In this document: positions 21,774 to 31,511 of the stretch, in pieces
Position numbering within the stretch: position 1 is the stretch's first letter
Layout: the number at the start of each line of letters is the position of its first letter
Source of the DNA: Apostichopus japonicus
Lineage: Eukaryota > Echinodermata > Holothuroidea > Aspidochirotida > Stichopodidae
DNA: 64,000 nt
NCBI RefSeq assembly: GCF_037975245.1
Contig: NC_092577.1
Span: forward strand, 16,940,013 to 17,004,012
Reading direction: 5' to 3'
Made by a program: the position numbers and the translations under genes
The notes under the pieces: generated by a model
Databases searched by the model: none
What the model saw: only the letters and a program-made list of their open reading frames with translations
Told to the model about the DNA's origin: nothing

Positions 21774-23077
21774 ACAGTCCGCGAGACCGAAAATAAAAAA
21801 AGGTCCGCGAGACCGAAATTCAAAAAAGGTCCGCGAGACCGAAGTTAATAAGGGGTCAACTTTTAACCTCTAGCCCGTAGCAGTTGACACAATTTCCTCA
21901 TAATAAATGTTAAAATAATTTAACTTCCGAACATTTGTACATTTTGTAGCACAAACACAAACAAATGCTTCTGGTTTTCGGCAATGTGACAGGTATTGTT
22001 TTTTTTTTGTTTTTTTAATACCCGTAGCGTCAACCTATGGTGAGGCTCACATTTTTCCGGCAAGGTTTTGGAAATTTTGGGCAAAGAACGTCATGCCCCC
22101 TTCCTAAAGTGAAATTCTTCCGTAGACTACCGGAGTCCCCCACCTACCCACCCACCCCCACCATGTCTCAAGACCCTGTATACACCACTACTCTACCCAG
22201 GACGCCGATCAACATTTTTCGCATGTTGAGAATATTAATCAGATTCGGGTTTGCTCGTCCCCCTTAAAATGTCGATGATATCGCCGCCAATGTTAACAAC
22301 TATCAACAATAGGCTGTTGGCAATGAACGTCGAGTTAGTAACTTGGAACAACCGAGCTGGACTCCCTGGAACAACTGCCATAGTCAATCATACACAAATC
22401 AAGCATAGTGTTGTATTACGCATTGGCCAATGACGTTCGTAGCTTTTAAATATTCATATTATGGGCGAGGTTTATTTGGATCCCAACGAAAAAATATCTT
22501 CGAGAAAAACAAAACAGTTGAAAGTTACATTTTTCGACTTTTATGCCACCATTTGAAGTAAGATTTGAATAGATAAGCTAGTTATGTATGCCGTTATGGC
22601 ATCGTGGATTCAGTGAGGTTGAGAAAAAAATTAAACAAAAAGACGCAAAATGCTGCTTTAAAGTCCAGACATTGGACAATAAACAAGAGTCATCCTACTG
22701 GAGAAATTATAAAAGAGAACTATGTTTGTCTTTCTGATATAATATGTAAAAGAACATGTAAGAGAATTCAAACAGGAAACAAAATCTGCTGATAATATGA
22801 TCATGATGAAACTGGCAAAACATTGCACCAGATCGCATCTATATAAGGACCTTTAATTGTTCAAAAAAAATCTCAACAGAGCCCCCCCCCCCCCCATATC
22901 AATCTCAAAATGTGTCCCGCTTTAAATCCCTGGCTACATCGATGTCGTGGGGCGTAGTAATAGTTTCGGTCTCGCGGACCTTTTTTAAATTTCGGTGTCT
23001 CGGACCTTTTTTTAATTTCGGTCTCGCGGACCTTTTTTACTTTCGGTCTCGCGGAATTCCCCCCCCCCCCCCCTCAT
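21774..23077. mobile_element. 1.3-kb hAT-like non-autonomous element
   Basis: The element is flanked by an 8-bp duplication TGGCGATT (21766-21773, 23078-23085), the length made by hAT transposases. The left end holds three and the right end four copies of GGTCCGCGAGACCGAAA-type units about 28 bp apart, in inverted orientation. The interior is non-coding apart from short frames with no recognisable product. The left terminus reads ACAGTCCGCGAG; the right terminus carries a poly-C tract, so the terminal repeats are imperfect. Its removal restores the interrupted LINE frame. Confidence 0.65.
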
Positions 23078-23085
23078 TGGCGATT

Positions 23086-23710
23086 GGGTGATGGACTGTG
23101 CCCTAGGACCGGCTGTGACAGCTTAGAGAGTACTGCTCATGTTTTTTGGCATTGTTCCTTTGTTTTAAACTTATGGGAGTGGTTCCAGACCTGGACCGAC
23201 CGTGTAACGGGAGACCGTTCATAGTCGGTAGGACAGGATTTTGTTTTATATGGGGTGGATCCTCGAGTTTGTTCGGTTGCTGTGTTGCACCGTATTATTT
23301 TGGTATGTTCTATTGTGAAAAAAACTTGTTTGGAGGAATAGATGTGATGTGGTTTTTAGGGGAAATCTGCCAGTTGGCAGGCAGTCCTGGAGGCGGTGAA
23401 GTGTGACATTCGCCTTCAGGTTGAAGGCGATTTTCGCCGTCTATCTGGGCTGCCTTTTTTGGACGCTGGTGTGCTGGGGAGGGGTGTTTCGTTTCGCTAA
23501 GTGCTGGTCGTCCTTGTGTGTTTTTTTAATTGTTTGAGTGGGTGGGTGCATGGTTGGGGGTATGTCTCTGCAGGTCGGTGGGCGTATTTACTTTTTTGGC
23601 TTGCTTGACTTTGTTTGTCAGATTGGGTTGGTTGGGTAGTGCCGTTTGGCCGTGTCGTTTAGGATCCCGCATGGCGGGTGACGTAAAAACCACATTGAAC
23701 GTAACATCAC
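23086..23710 (+). pseudogene. LINE ORF2 C-terminus and 3' UTR, right part
   Basis: Continues the LINE with the zinc-binding motif CPRTGCD...HVFWHC, then LWEWFQTW. A stop occurs at about 23222 and a frameshift near 23330, so it is dead. The 3' UTR ends in a hairpin CCCGC-ATG-GCGGG followed by TGACGTAAAAA at about 23671-23694. The last 300 bases are closely related to the LINE fragment at 34110-34416. Confidence 0.65.
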
Positions 23711-23934
23711 AGAATTTTCTATTTTCTTTCCCTGTATCAGAAGAGCGGGGTGTTTGCAACAAAGCAATTCAGGCAAAGTTATTTCCTACTAGAATATAGA
23801 GGAGAAATAATTTCTCCTGAGGAGGCATCCAAAAGAGCTAGAACCAAGAAATATGGCAAGACCTTCAAGTACTTACTTTTATGAGAATGGTGGAACTGTA
23901 GAATGGTAAGTTAAAGGAGGATAGGTACTTGAGA
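23711..23934. other. No gene seen
   Basis: Short non-coding spacer between the LINE end and the hAT-like terminus at 23935. Confidence 0.4.
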
Positions 23935-23955
23935 GCAGTGGCGGCGGAACCGTAC
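23935..23955 (+). mobile_element. hAT-type MITE terminus interrupted by Gypsy element
   Basis: GCAGTGGCGGAACCGTAC is a CAGTGG-type end. MITE-like sequence (CCCCCCAATG...TTGAGGGGGC) appears right after the Gypsy 3' LTR, so the retroelement probably landed inside a MITE. Confidence 0.4.
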
Positions 23956-24109
23956 TGTACTGTATTGTCTTATTTTTATGTTCCGCCGAATTCCCATATT
24001 GGGATAGCGCCACCTATATTGTTGAAATAAACAGACTTGTAAATGGCAACCAACTGTTTCACGTGTTATTATTATCATGACCGGTTTACGGCCACCACCG
24101 GACATGACA
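23956..24109 (+). repeat. 5' LTR of Gypsy 1
   Basis: 154 bp, starting TGTACTGTATTG and ending GGACATGACA (TG...CA). AATAAA-type AAATAAAC occurs inside. Confidence 0.92.
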
Positions 24110-24111
24110 GA

Positions 24112-24130
24112 TGGCGAACGAGGATGGGAT
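24112..24130 (+). promoter_or_regulatory. Primer-binding site, tRNA-Ser(GCU)-like
   Basis: TGGCGAACGAGGATGGGAT starts 2 bp after the LTR. It equals the complement of the 3' end of animal tRNA-Ser(GCU), TGGCGACGAGGATGGGAT, with one extra A. The tRNA identity is from recalled tRNA sequence. Confidence 0.65.
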
Positions 24131-24325
24131 CTATGAAGTTTAGGACATCGGTTAGTATTAATGAATTTCCGATCCGGACGTGAACGGTAGAAGGGTAAAC
24201 GCGACATTATTATCCCCGGTTTAGGAGTGCAGTAAAGACTGCCTAACATAAACGTCAATGATAAAGTGGTAAGGATAGGACTATACATTTCTACACGAAA
24301 AAACATAGTATTGGTTACAGATAAC

Positions 24326-27300
24326 ATGGCGACCAATATTGGAACAATCGAAACATTTAATGAAAATGTAGAAGACTGGCCTACCTATGTGGAACGGGTA
24401 GAGCTGTATTTTGCAGCTAATGACATTCCAGAAAGTAAGAAAACGCCAGCATTGCTAAGTTTAATGGGTAGTAAAACCTATACTTTACTGAGAAACTTGA
24501 TGGCTCCGGAAAAGCCAGCAACTAAAACGTTCACCCAGATTGTAAAAACACTGCAAGATCACCTGTCACCAGAACCATTATTAATCGTAGAACGATTTCG
24601 TTTTCACAAGCGAGCACAATATGAAAATGAAAACATTGCAACATTTGTAGCAGAACTAAGAAAGCTAGCAGAGAGGTGTCAGTTCGGCACAAATTTGGAT
24701 GACTCTTTGCGAGACCGGTTCGTGTGCGGATTGATGAGTGAGAGTACACAAAAACGGCTTCTAACACAAAAAACATTAACGTTCATAAAAGCTGTAGAAT
24801 TGGCAAAGGTGATGGAATCAGCAGCGAAAGAATCCCAGGAATTCCGCAATTCCGAGACCAGTGCTAGTGCTCACCGAGTAGCACCACAACGGGAAACGAA
24901 GCAGAATGTAAATAAAGCAAAATGTTATAGGTGTGGAGGACTTAATCACAAATCAGAAGATTGTTATTACAAAGATAAAGAGTGTTTCGAGTGCCAGAAG
25001 AAGGGTCACACACGAAAGATGTGTAGAGCTAAACAGAAGAAAGAGAGAAAAAGTTCTCGCGTTAAAGCTGTTGCCGAAGGAGAGTCGGATACTTCGGAAG
25101 ACTTAGAAGAAGAGTTATTACACATCCATGCGATGAATCTAGTAAAGGGATCAGCGAAGCCAATCGTAGTGGAAGCCAACATAGAAGGGGTGCCAATTTC
25201 CATGGAAGTGGACACTGGGGCAGGAGTGACACTAATTCCAAAAGAGACATTCTTTAAGAAACTCAACTCAAAAGTTAAACTGCATGCAACAAAGGTTGTA
25301 TTAAAAACTTATCTAGGAGATAAAATTCCAGTTCATGGTAAAGGTAAAGTCAGAGTTCACTATAATGGACATGAACAAATGTTACCTATATATGTTGTAG
25401 AGGGAAACGGTCCAGCTTTAATGGGAAGGGATTGGCTACTTGAATTGCCTTTGGACTGGCAAAACATAAAGAAAATACAAAGTCCAAATGTTCCTAAGCA
25501 AAACATTGAGGAGCATATTGCAAATAGTGGGGTATTCAATAAGGAGATTGGAAAATTAAAGGGGGTGCATGCACATCTTACAGTAAAAGAGGGAGCAAAA
25601 CCCAAATTTTTCAAACCTCGTCCAATCCCATTTGCAGTTAAAGAACAAGTAACAGAGGAGATTAACAGATTGGTAAAAGAGGGGATCCTGGAAAAAGTGG
25701 AATATTCCGAATGGGCAGCCCCTGTAGTCCCTGTAAAAAAACCTGATGGCAAAATAAGGCTTTGTGGTGATTACAAAGTGACAATTAATCCTGAATTAGA
25801 AACCACAGAGTACCCACTCCCAAGGCCGGAGGAATTGTATGCAAAGTTGAATGGGGGGCAGAAGTTCTCAAAGTTAGATTTAACTTCAGCATACCAACAG
25901 GTAGAGCTCGATGAACAATCAAGGAAGTATGTAACCATTAATACACACCTGGGGTTACTCCAATACACAAGGCTTCCTTTTGGTGTAAACTCAGCCCCAG
26001 CCATATTTCAACAGAGTATGGATAAGATATTGAATGGGCTGGAGGGTGTAGGCTGTTACCTAGATGATATCATTATCACTGGAAAAGATGATGAAGAACA
26101 CAAAAGGAATCTATTAGCAGTTGTGGAAAGGCTGAATCAGTTTAATGTTAAACTGACAAGGGAAAAGTGTGTGTTGTTTCAAGATCAAATTGAGTACTTG
26201 GGGCATGTTGTAGACAAGGTAGGGCTACATCCTTCACCAAGTAAAGTTGAATCACTGAAGTCTGCTCCACAACCAAAGAGTCTGCATGAAGTGCAGTCAC
26301 TGCTAGGGTTCATAAACTATTACAGAAAGTTTATCCCAAACCTTTCAACCATAGTAGGTCCTATAGAGCAAAGCAAAAGCAAATCTAAGTTTGAATGGAC
26401 AGTGGAATGCCAAAACGCTTTTGATAAAGTGAAAGAAATCCTAAGCTCAGAGGCTGTGCTTGTCTATTTTGATCCTGATAAGGATGTAACATTAGCAGTT
26501 GATGCTAGTCCCCGTGGTATTGGCGCCGTCATTTCACATAAGATCCTGGGCGAGGAGCGACCAATTGCGTATGCATCTAGAACCTTGACAAAAGCAGAGC
26601 AAAACTATTCACAGCTGGAAAAAGAAGCTCTCGCAATAGTTTTTGGTGTCCGGCATTTCCACCAATACTTATGTGGCAAACGTTTCATCCTAGAGACAGA
26701 CCATAAACCACTGACATACCTCCTAGGTCCAAAGCGAGGAATACCAGTTCTGGCAGCATCTAGATTGCAGCGTTGGGCCATATTGCTAGCAGGTTATGAA
26801 TATGATATAAAGTATCGCACAACAAAACAAAATGCAAATGCTGACTGTTTGTCAAGATTGCCTCAGCAAACCCAGAATAAAAGGGGGGAGAGTAACGATC
26901 AGTTCACAGTGTTATGGACTGATGAAGGGTCAAAGGTCAACGAGGTCCAAGTTAACAGTTTGCCTGTAAGTAGTGAGAAACTTAGGAAGGAAACTGATAA
27001 AGATAAAGTATTGTCAAGAGTCAAGTACTTCATAGGAAATGGATGGCCAAATGAGACTGTCAATGTTAAATTTCAGCCGTACTACCGTAAAAGAAACGAG
27101 TTAACAGTTGAATGTGGTTGTATTTTGTGGGGGGTTAGAGTAGTTGTGCCCGAGTCATTACAGCAGTATGTTTTGAAGGAGTTACATGAAGGTCACCCTG
27201 GCATGGTCAGGATGAAGAGTCTAGCCAGGGACCATGTTTATTGGCCAAGACTAGATCAACAGCTAGAAGAGTTAGTAGGGTCATGCGATGATTGTCGACA

Positions 27301-27895
27301 GTACCAAACTTTGCCACCCAAAGCGCCTGTAAACCCATGGAGATGGCCAACAGAGCCTTGGCAAAGAATACATGTAGATTTCGCAGGTCCATTTTTAGGA
27401 TCTATGTTTCTGCTTGTCGTAGACAGTCACTCTAAATGGCCAGAAGTCATACCGATGAAAACTACTACAGCTGAAAAAACAATAACAGTTATGCGAAAAT
27501 TGTTCAGTAAGTATGGACTACCTCATACTGTAGTGTCTGATAATGGTCCTCAATTTGTGGCACATGAGTTCAAAGAGTTTTTGAAGAAAAATAATGTGGA
27601 ACACATAAAATCAGCAGTCAAACATCCAGCATCAAATGGAGAAGTTGAACGTTTTGTTCAGACTTTTAAGCAGTCCATGAAGAAATCTCAAAATGATTCT
27701 GGTAATTTACATCAGAAATTAGACCGGTTCTTATTGTCATATAGAGTGACTCCACATTCGGTAACAAAAGAAACACCATCTAAGTTGTTTTTGAAGCGTG
27801 AGCTGAGAACACGTTTGAGTTCTTTGAAACCGTCTCTGAGTACCAAGTTATCTAAAGGTCAAAGTCATTTTCTGCTCAAACACAGTCTGATTTGA
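24326..27895 (+). CDS. Gag-Pol polyprotein of Gypsy 1
   Basis: The ATG at 24326 (MATNIGTIETF) is chosen over an upstream in-frame ATG at 24266 because Gag-like sequence begins there; 1189 residues. Order: Gag; two zinc knuckles (CYRCGGLNHKSEDC, CFECQKKGHTRKMC, about 200-232); aspartic protease (DTGAG, D296); reverse transcriptase (YLDD 578-581); RNase H; integrase HHCC zinc domain (HEGHPG...CDDC) and catalytic D1018, D1072, E1108. Gag and pol share one frame without a shift. The usual sequence after the integrase core is mostly missing: the frame ends at 27895, while a conserved-looking C-terminus continues in another frame at 27892. Catalytic residues look intact. Confidence 0.92.
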   Translation: MATNIGTIETFNENVEDWPTYVERVELYFAANDIPESKKTPALLSLMGSKTYTLLRNLMAPEKPATKTFTQIVKTLQDHLSPEPLLIVERFRFHKRAQYENENIATFVAELRKLAERCQFGTNLDDSLRDRFVCGLMSESTQKRLLTQKTLTFIKAVELAKVMESAAKESQEFRNSETSASAHRVAPQRETKQNVNKAKCYRCGGLNHKSEDCYYKDKECFECQKKGHTRKMCRAKQKKERKSSRVKAVAEGESDTSEDLEEELLHIHAMNLVKGSAKPIVVEANIEGVPISMEVDTGAGVTLIPKETFFKKLNSKVKLHATKVVLKTYLGDKIPVHGKGKVRVHYNGHEQMLPIYVVEGNGPALMGRDWLLELPLDWQNIKKIQSPNVPKQNIEEHIANSGVFNKEIGKLKGVHAHLTVKEGAKPKFFKPRPIPFAVKEQVTEEINRLVKEGILEKVEYSEWAAPVVPVKKPDGKIRLCGDYKVTINPELETTEYPLPRPEELYAKLNGGQKFSKLDLTSAYQQVELDEQSRKYVTINTHLGLLQYTRLPFGVNSAPAIFQQSMDKILNGLEGVGCYLDDIIITGKDDEEHKRNLLAVVERLNQFNVKLTREKCVLFQDQIEYLGHVVDKVGLHPSPSKVESLKSAPQPKSLHEVQSLLGFINYYRKFIPNLSTIVGPIEQSKSKSKFEWTVECQNAFDKVKEILSSEAVLVYFDPDKDVTLAVDASPRGIGAVISHKILGEERPIAYASRTLTKAEQNYSQLEKEALAIVFGVRHFHQYLCGKRFILETDHKPLTYLLGPKRGIPVLAASRLQRWAILLAGYEYDIKYRTTKQNANADCLSRLPQQTQNKRGESNDQFTVLWTDEGSKVNEVQVNSLPVSSEKLRKETDKDKVLSRVKYFIGNGWPNETVNVKFQPYYRKRNELTVECGCILWGVRVVVPESLQQYVLKELHEGHPGMVRMKSLARDHVYWPRLDQQLEELVGSCDDCRQYQTLPPKAPVNPWRWPTEPWQRIHVDFAGPFLGSMFLLVVDSHSKWPEVIPMKTTTAEKTITVMRKLFSKYGLPHTVVSDNGPQFVAHEFKEFLKKNNVEHIKSAVKHPASNGEVERFVQTFKQSMKKSQNDSGNLHQKLDRFLLSYRVTPHSVTKETPSKLFLKRELRTRLSSLKPSLSTKLSKGQSHFLLKHSLI

Positions 27896-28131
27896 AAGAA
27901 TCTCAGGGCACCACAGCTTTGGAATCCACTCACTCAGAAATGTTTGACAGACTGTTGTTGCCAGATGAAGATCATGAGTCTGACACATCAGAGAGTCAGG
28001 TTAGGGAAAAAACTTCACCACATTTGTTGGAATCTGGTAAACCTGATTCTCCAAAACAGTCAGTTGATAGTCAAATCATACTCAGAAGGTCAGATAGAAT
28101 GAGGAAACCGAAGAAGATTCTTGATTTGTAA
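27892..28131 (+). pseudogene. Detached C-terminal tail of Gypsy 1 Pol
   Basis: The frame encodes an acidic linker and the typical end RRSDRMRKPKKILDL found at the C-terminus of such Pol proteins. It overlaps the main frame by 4 bases and is shifted, which fits an internal deletion with frameshift rather than a separate gene. Its ATG is probably not used. Confidence 0.6.
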
Positions 28132-28187
28132 ATAATGTTTATTACAGGTTGTTACTTTTAGGACTTAAATTTTTTACTTGTTGACAA

Positions 28188-28196
28188 GGGGAGGAG
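28188..28196 (+). promoter_or_regulatory. Polypurine tract of Gypsy 1
   Basis: GGGGAGGAG lies directly before the 3' LTR, the normal start of plus-strand DNA synthesis. Confidence 0.85.
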
Positions 28197-28350
28197 TGTA
28201 CTGTATTGTCTTATTTTTATGTTCCGCCGAATTCCCATATTGGGATAGCGCCACCTATATTGTTGAAATAAACAGACTTGTAAATGGCAACCAACTGTTT
28301 CACGTGTTATTATTATCATGACCGGTTTACGGCCACCACCGGACATGACA
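28197..28350 (+). repeat. 3' LTR of Gypsy 1
   Basis: 154 bp, identical by eye to 23956-24109. Confidence 0.92.
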
Positions 28351-28479
28351 CCCCCCAATGAAAAAGTTGAGGGGGCAAATGCATGATAAGCCCCCCAATA
28401 TTTACCAAGGCTCCGAAACGTGCATCTGCCCATTTTTCAATGCATACTTGTCGATCTGTCCGATGCACACGCATACTAT

Positions 28480-28644
28480 ATAGGTGTAATAATTTTAGTA
28501 ATTGCTGGGGGACCCTGGTCCCTCGGCCCGTCCCCTGGGTATAGACCACATTGTCACCCCAACCGCGTCTTCACGCCCCGTGAAAAGTGGAAGCAGTGAG
28601 TGTGAGTACCGGTAAGCGTAACACAACTTCGTCTTAGGCCAATG
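28480..28644 (+). repeat. Dispersed repeat, copy 2
   Basis: Partner of 1343-1504, with a six-base TGGTCC difference. See copy 1. Confidence 0.6.
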
Positions 28645-28684
28645 ACTTGCCTCATTTCAGCCTGTTCTCCAACATCCCCTTACT

Positions 28685-29078
28685 TAGTGGCGGAGCGTCC
28701 ATATATACAGTCAGGGGGCGGATCCCCTTCCCCCTCCTGACGGACTCAAATGGACTGCTGGCGCCCTTTTCACTACTTTTAACTTATTCGCGATTATTGA
28801 CTATTTAATTGCGCTCTCATATACCTATTGACATTTGTCATATTCTGTTGGTGTAATTTTCCGACAAAATGGCGACGACACCTATTTATTCTCCGTTTAT
28901 CTGCAAATTAGCAAGGCCCGGAAAGGGTCATTTCCTGCAATCTAGGGAGTAACTTTACTCAAAAATTTTCTGTACGCTCCGCGCCAACCTGCGGTGGCGC
29001 TCCGCTTAGATAGTGTCGAAAGCGCCCCTACAGACCATTCTTGCCCCCCCCTGACCAATACCCCTAGGTCCGCCACTG
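28685..29078. mobile_element. hAT-type MITE, 394 bp
   Basis: The ends TAGTGGCGGA... and ...TCCGCCACTG are inverted (CAGTGGCGGA type). They are flanked by a perfect 8-bp duplication CCCTTACT (28677-28684 and 29079-29086). A strong internal hairpin, GCTCCGCGCCAACC-TGC-GGTGGCGCTCCGC in two arms, lies near 28976-29007. No coding capacity. Confidence 0.8.
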
Positions 29079-29179
29079 CCCTTACTACACTCAAAAACGT
29101 CTTTGCGAGTACACTACGAGTAATAGCTACTCTCTTAAAACACCATCGAATATACAAATTACAATGTTTTTACAGACTT

Positions 29180-29400
29180 TTACGTGCAATCTGAGAAGAT
29201 TTTAGGGCTAGGTATTCGCAGCATAAAACACTCGGGAAGTGCCGTTTCCGGCCATCTGGGGGTTTGAAAAAAAACCCAAAATTTTCTTGTACGCTCCGCG
29301 CCAACCGATGGTGGCGCTCCGCTTAGTCTCCACACATTAGCCCCCCAATAATTTTTCCGTTCCGCCGCGCCTGCTTGAGAGACTTCCTGTACAGTATCCC
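29180..29400. mobile_element. Related hAT-type MITE fragment
   Basis: Carries the same CGCTCCGCGCCAACC...GGTGGCGCTCCGCTTAG hairpin near 29290-29325 and CCCCCCAATA-type sequence also seen at 28351-28410. The ends are incomplete. Confidence 0.5.
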
Positions 29401-30245
29401 TCAAAATCATCTTTCAATAAAAACTGCCCCAGCAGCAGCAATTTCCACCACACATATCTTAAATCGCCCGAAAAAATGGTTTATATTTCAATTTTTCCTA
29501 AGTTGACGTCCCACTTAAGGAAATTCAAAATATTAACCCTTTTTTTCTGCCGATTAAAGACATTTCTGGCAGAAAGTGCTGCTGCTGCTGAGGCAGTTTT
29601 TGAAATCTTGACAGGGTGCATGTTTGTAGCTGATTTGGAGGGAAAGTGTACAGAAAGTTATGTAAAATGTATCTCTCAACTCCTTTAAAATGTTCGCTTC
29701 CCATTTTCTGGTGTTTATTTTTCTTCATGACTATTCAGAACATCAAAGATAACAATTTAAAACATGAATATTTTTTTAATAAATATTCAACATCAAGTGT
29801 TCCAATTTGCACTACTTCCTAATTTGTGAAATGCACTAGTATTTTTCAGGGAGTAGCCTAAATTCCCTGAGAAGTTTAGGTGCACATTTCTACAAATAAA
29901 AACCCAGTCTAAGATTTGTCTGATGGAGGGAGATATCACTTTTGAATTACACTGATTTTTCCACCAGAAATGGACTTGAAGCAAACAGGTGTGATGTCAG
30001 AGGTATGCAGTGACAACAGAGTTTCAACTTCAAATGTACATCAATGTTCATTAAAAACAAAAGATATTAATTGAATCAAGTTCCTCCAGAATGTTACATT
30101 CATTTTCCTATTTTACCTGTCAAATTAATTTTTGCATAAATGGGTGGTGTGTCTATGCAGCTCTCTATACATTGTGGCACTTTTCTAGTTGTTCAGTCCC
30201 GCTCCTTTGGTTTCATAGTCATTCTGAATTGTTTTACCAATCCAA
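29400..30245. other. Intron-like, no gene
   Basis: AT-rich. A (CTG)n-like GCTGCTGCTGCTGAG at about 29578 is the only simple repeat. Nothing recognised. Confidence 0.4.
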
Positions 30246-30261
30246 TTACACTTTCAATTTA

Positions 30262-30386
30262 TTGTACAGTATTGTTGTTGTACAGTATTGTACAGTATTG
30301 TTGTTGTACAGTATTGTACAGTATTTATTGTACAATTATTGTACAGTATTTATTGTACAATTATTGTACAGTATTGTACAGTATTG
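30262..30386 (+). repeat. TGTACAGTATTG minisatellite
   Basis: About ten copies of TTGTACAGTAT with spacers TTG/TTTA/TTA. It lies immediately before the SET exon, so it may disturb the acceptor or extend the exon. Confidence 0.8.
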
Positions 30387-30399
30387 ATGCTAAAGACAG

Positions 30400-30572
30400 C
30401 CTGTGTTGCGAAGATGGTAAATGATGGGATAGGCAGAGGGGCCAATTCTGTTATGAAGAAACAAATACTGGAAGGAAAAGTCTGTCTTTGTTTGTTTGCC
30501 CTAACAGACATGAAACATGGCGAAGAACTCCGATACGACCATGGGCAATCAGATTTACCATGGAGAAAGAAG
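30400..30572 (+). CDS. Exon: SET domain C-terminal half
   Basis: In one frame the exon encodes VAKMVNDGIGRGANS, then a LCLFALTDMKHGEELRYDHG stretch and DLPWRKK. These are the conserved SET end motifs (NH/ND pseudoknot region, then GEELxYDYG; here YDHG). The donor AAG|GTAAGAG is strong and ends in phase 0. A little upstream an IDAKDS peptide fits the family but lies in another frame, so either the exon starts at about 30400 or a frameshift has occurred. SET domains transfer methyl groups to lysines; activity is doubtful here given the gene's decay. Confidence 0.65.
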
Positions 30573-31277
30573 GTAAGAGAAATTGTAATTGCTTGAGTAA
30601 AAAATTACTGGTGTGTTAAAATTTCATAAGGTATGGAGAAACATCATATTCAACATAAATTCCAGCTTACCCAGTATACGAAGGAGATCGTTAACTGAAT
30701 ACTACTTGACGAAGGATCTTGGACATTACTCCAAAGAGGGGCATGAATTTGCTATGGCCTGGTGATCAAGTTTCTTACAGAACAAATCATAATGGCGGGG
30801 GATGCAGTACAAAAATGATTATATTGAAGGAGTTTGCCCCTTTGGTGGATGTCCGCTTGGGTGGTTAACTTTTTGTTACCCATCTGCCTTAAAATTATGG
30901 TGAAAACACTGAGCTGAGAATGATAAGATAGCTACCGAAAATGCACAAGACTCGAGGTACGAATATAAACATCAAGTAGGGGGGGGGGGGGAAGGGTGCA
31001 TTCTGAGAAAAGATGCGGTCACCTCTGTGTAAAGAAGGGTATTATATACAACTTGACAAGAAATTTATTGGGGGATTTAAATGTTGGAAAAGCCAAGGCA
31101 ATAACATATCTCAATGATATACCTGAACCATGATCTTACAGTAACCACTTGAAGATATTATGTGTTATTTATTTTTGGCTTTCAAACTGAATTCATGAAA
31201 CATTAACTTAAAAGCTTACCATAAGGCAACCACGGACGGTTATAACTGAAATTTAATTGGCAATTCTCCGAAACTTT

Positions 31278-31403
31278 TGACGTGACCTATAACTGTAGGT
31301 TTTAACCAACTAGAATGAACAAACACAACAAGCACCGTGGTCGAGGGTGAACACAACTAAAACCTAAACGTGGTCCAGGGAGCATACTACTAATAACATC
31401 ACA
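31278..31403 (-). repeat. 3' LTR of Gypsy 2
   Basis: 126 bp on the minus strand, starting TGTGATGTTA and ending GGTCACGTCA. It contains an initiator-like TCATTCT immediately before CTAGTTGGTT (minus strand, about 31304-31318). Confidence 0.8.
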
Positions 31404-31412
31404 TTCTCCCCT
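31404..31412 (-). promoter_or_regulatory. Polypurine tract of Gypsy 2
   Basis: AGGGGAGAA (minus strand) abuts the LTR start TGTGATG. It also fixes the LTR border. Confidence 0.75.
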
Positions 31413-31511
31413 AACTAAACAATTGTCCTAAAGTTAATGTAACTAATAACTAAACAACTACAAGTGTTCTTTAAATGTCCAGTATAACACAAACTATCCA
31501 CAAACTCTGAC

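Larger units (their letters stand above)
23956..28350 (+). mobile_element. Ty3/Gypsy LTR retrotransposon 1
   Basis: A 4.4-kb element with two 154-bp LTRs that appear identical, a primer site, a fused gag-pol frame and a purine tract before the 3' LTR. Identical LTRs indicate recent insertion. No matching 4-6 bp target duplication is visible (GTAC on the left, CCCCC on the right). The C-terminal part of pol is shortened and frameshifted, so this copy is probably non-autonomous. Confidence 0.92.

Noticed and set aside
22604-22792. 62-codon frame in the hAT-like element as a transposase remnant
   Set aside because: Basic, low complexity, no hAT motif; too short to support.
30091-30424. Frames through the TGTACAGTAT repeats upstream of the SET exon
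   Set aside because: Simple-repeat translation (LYSIVQY-type). Only the part after about 30400 resembles a known domain.
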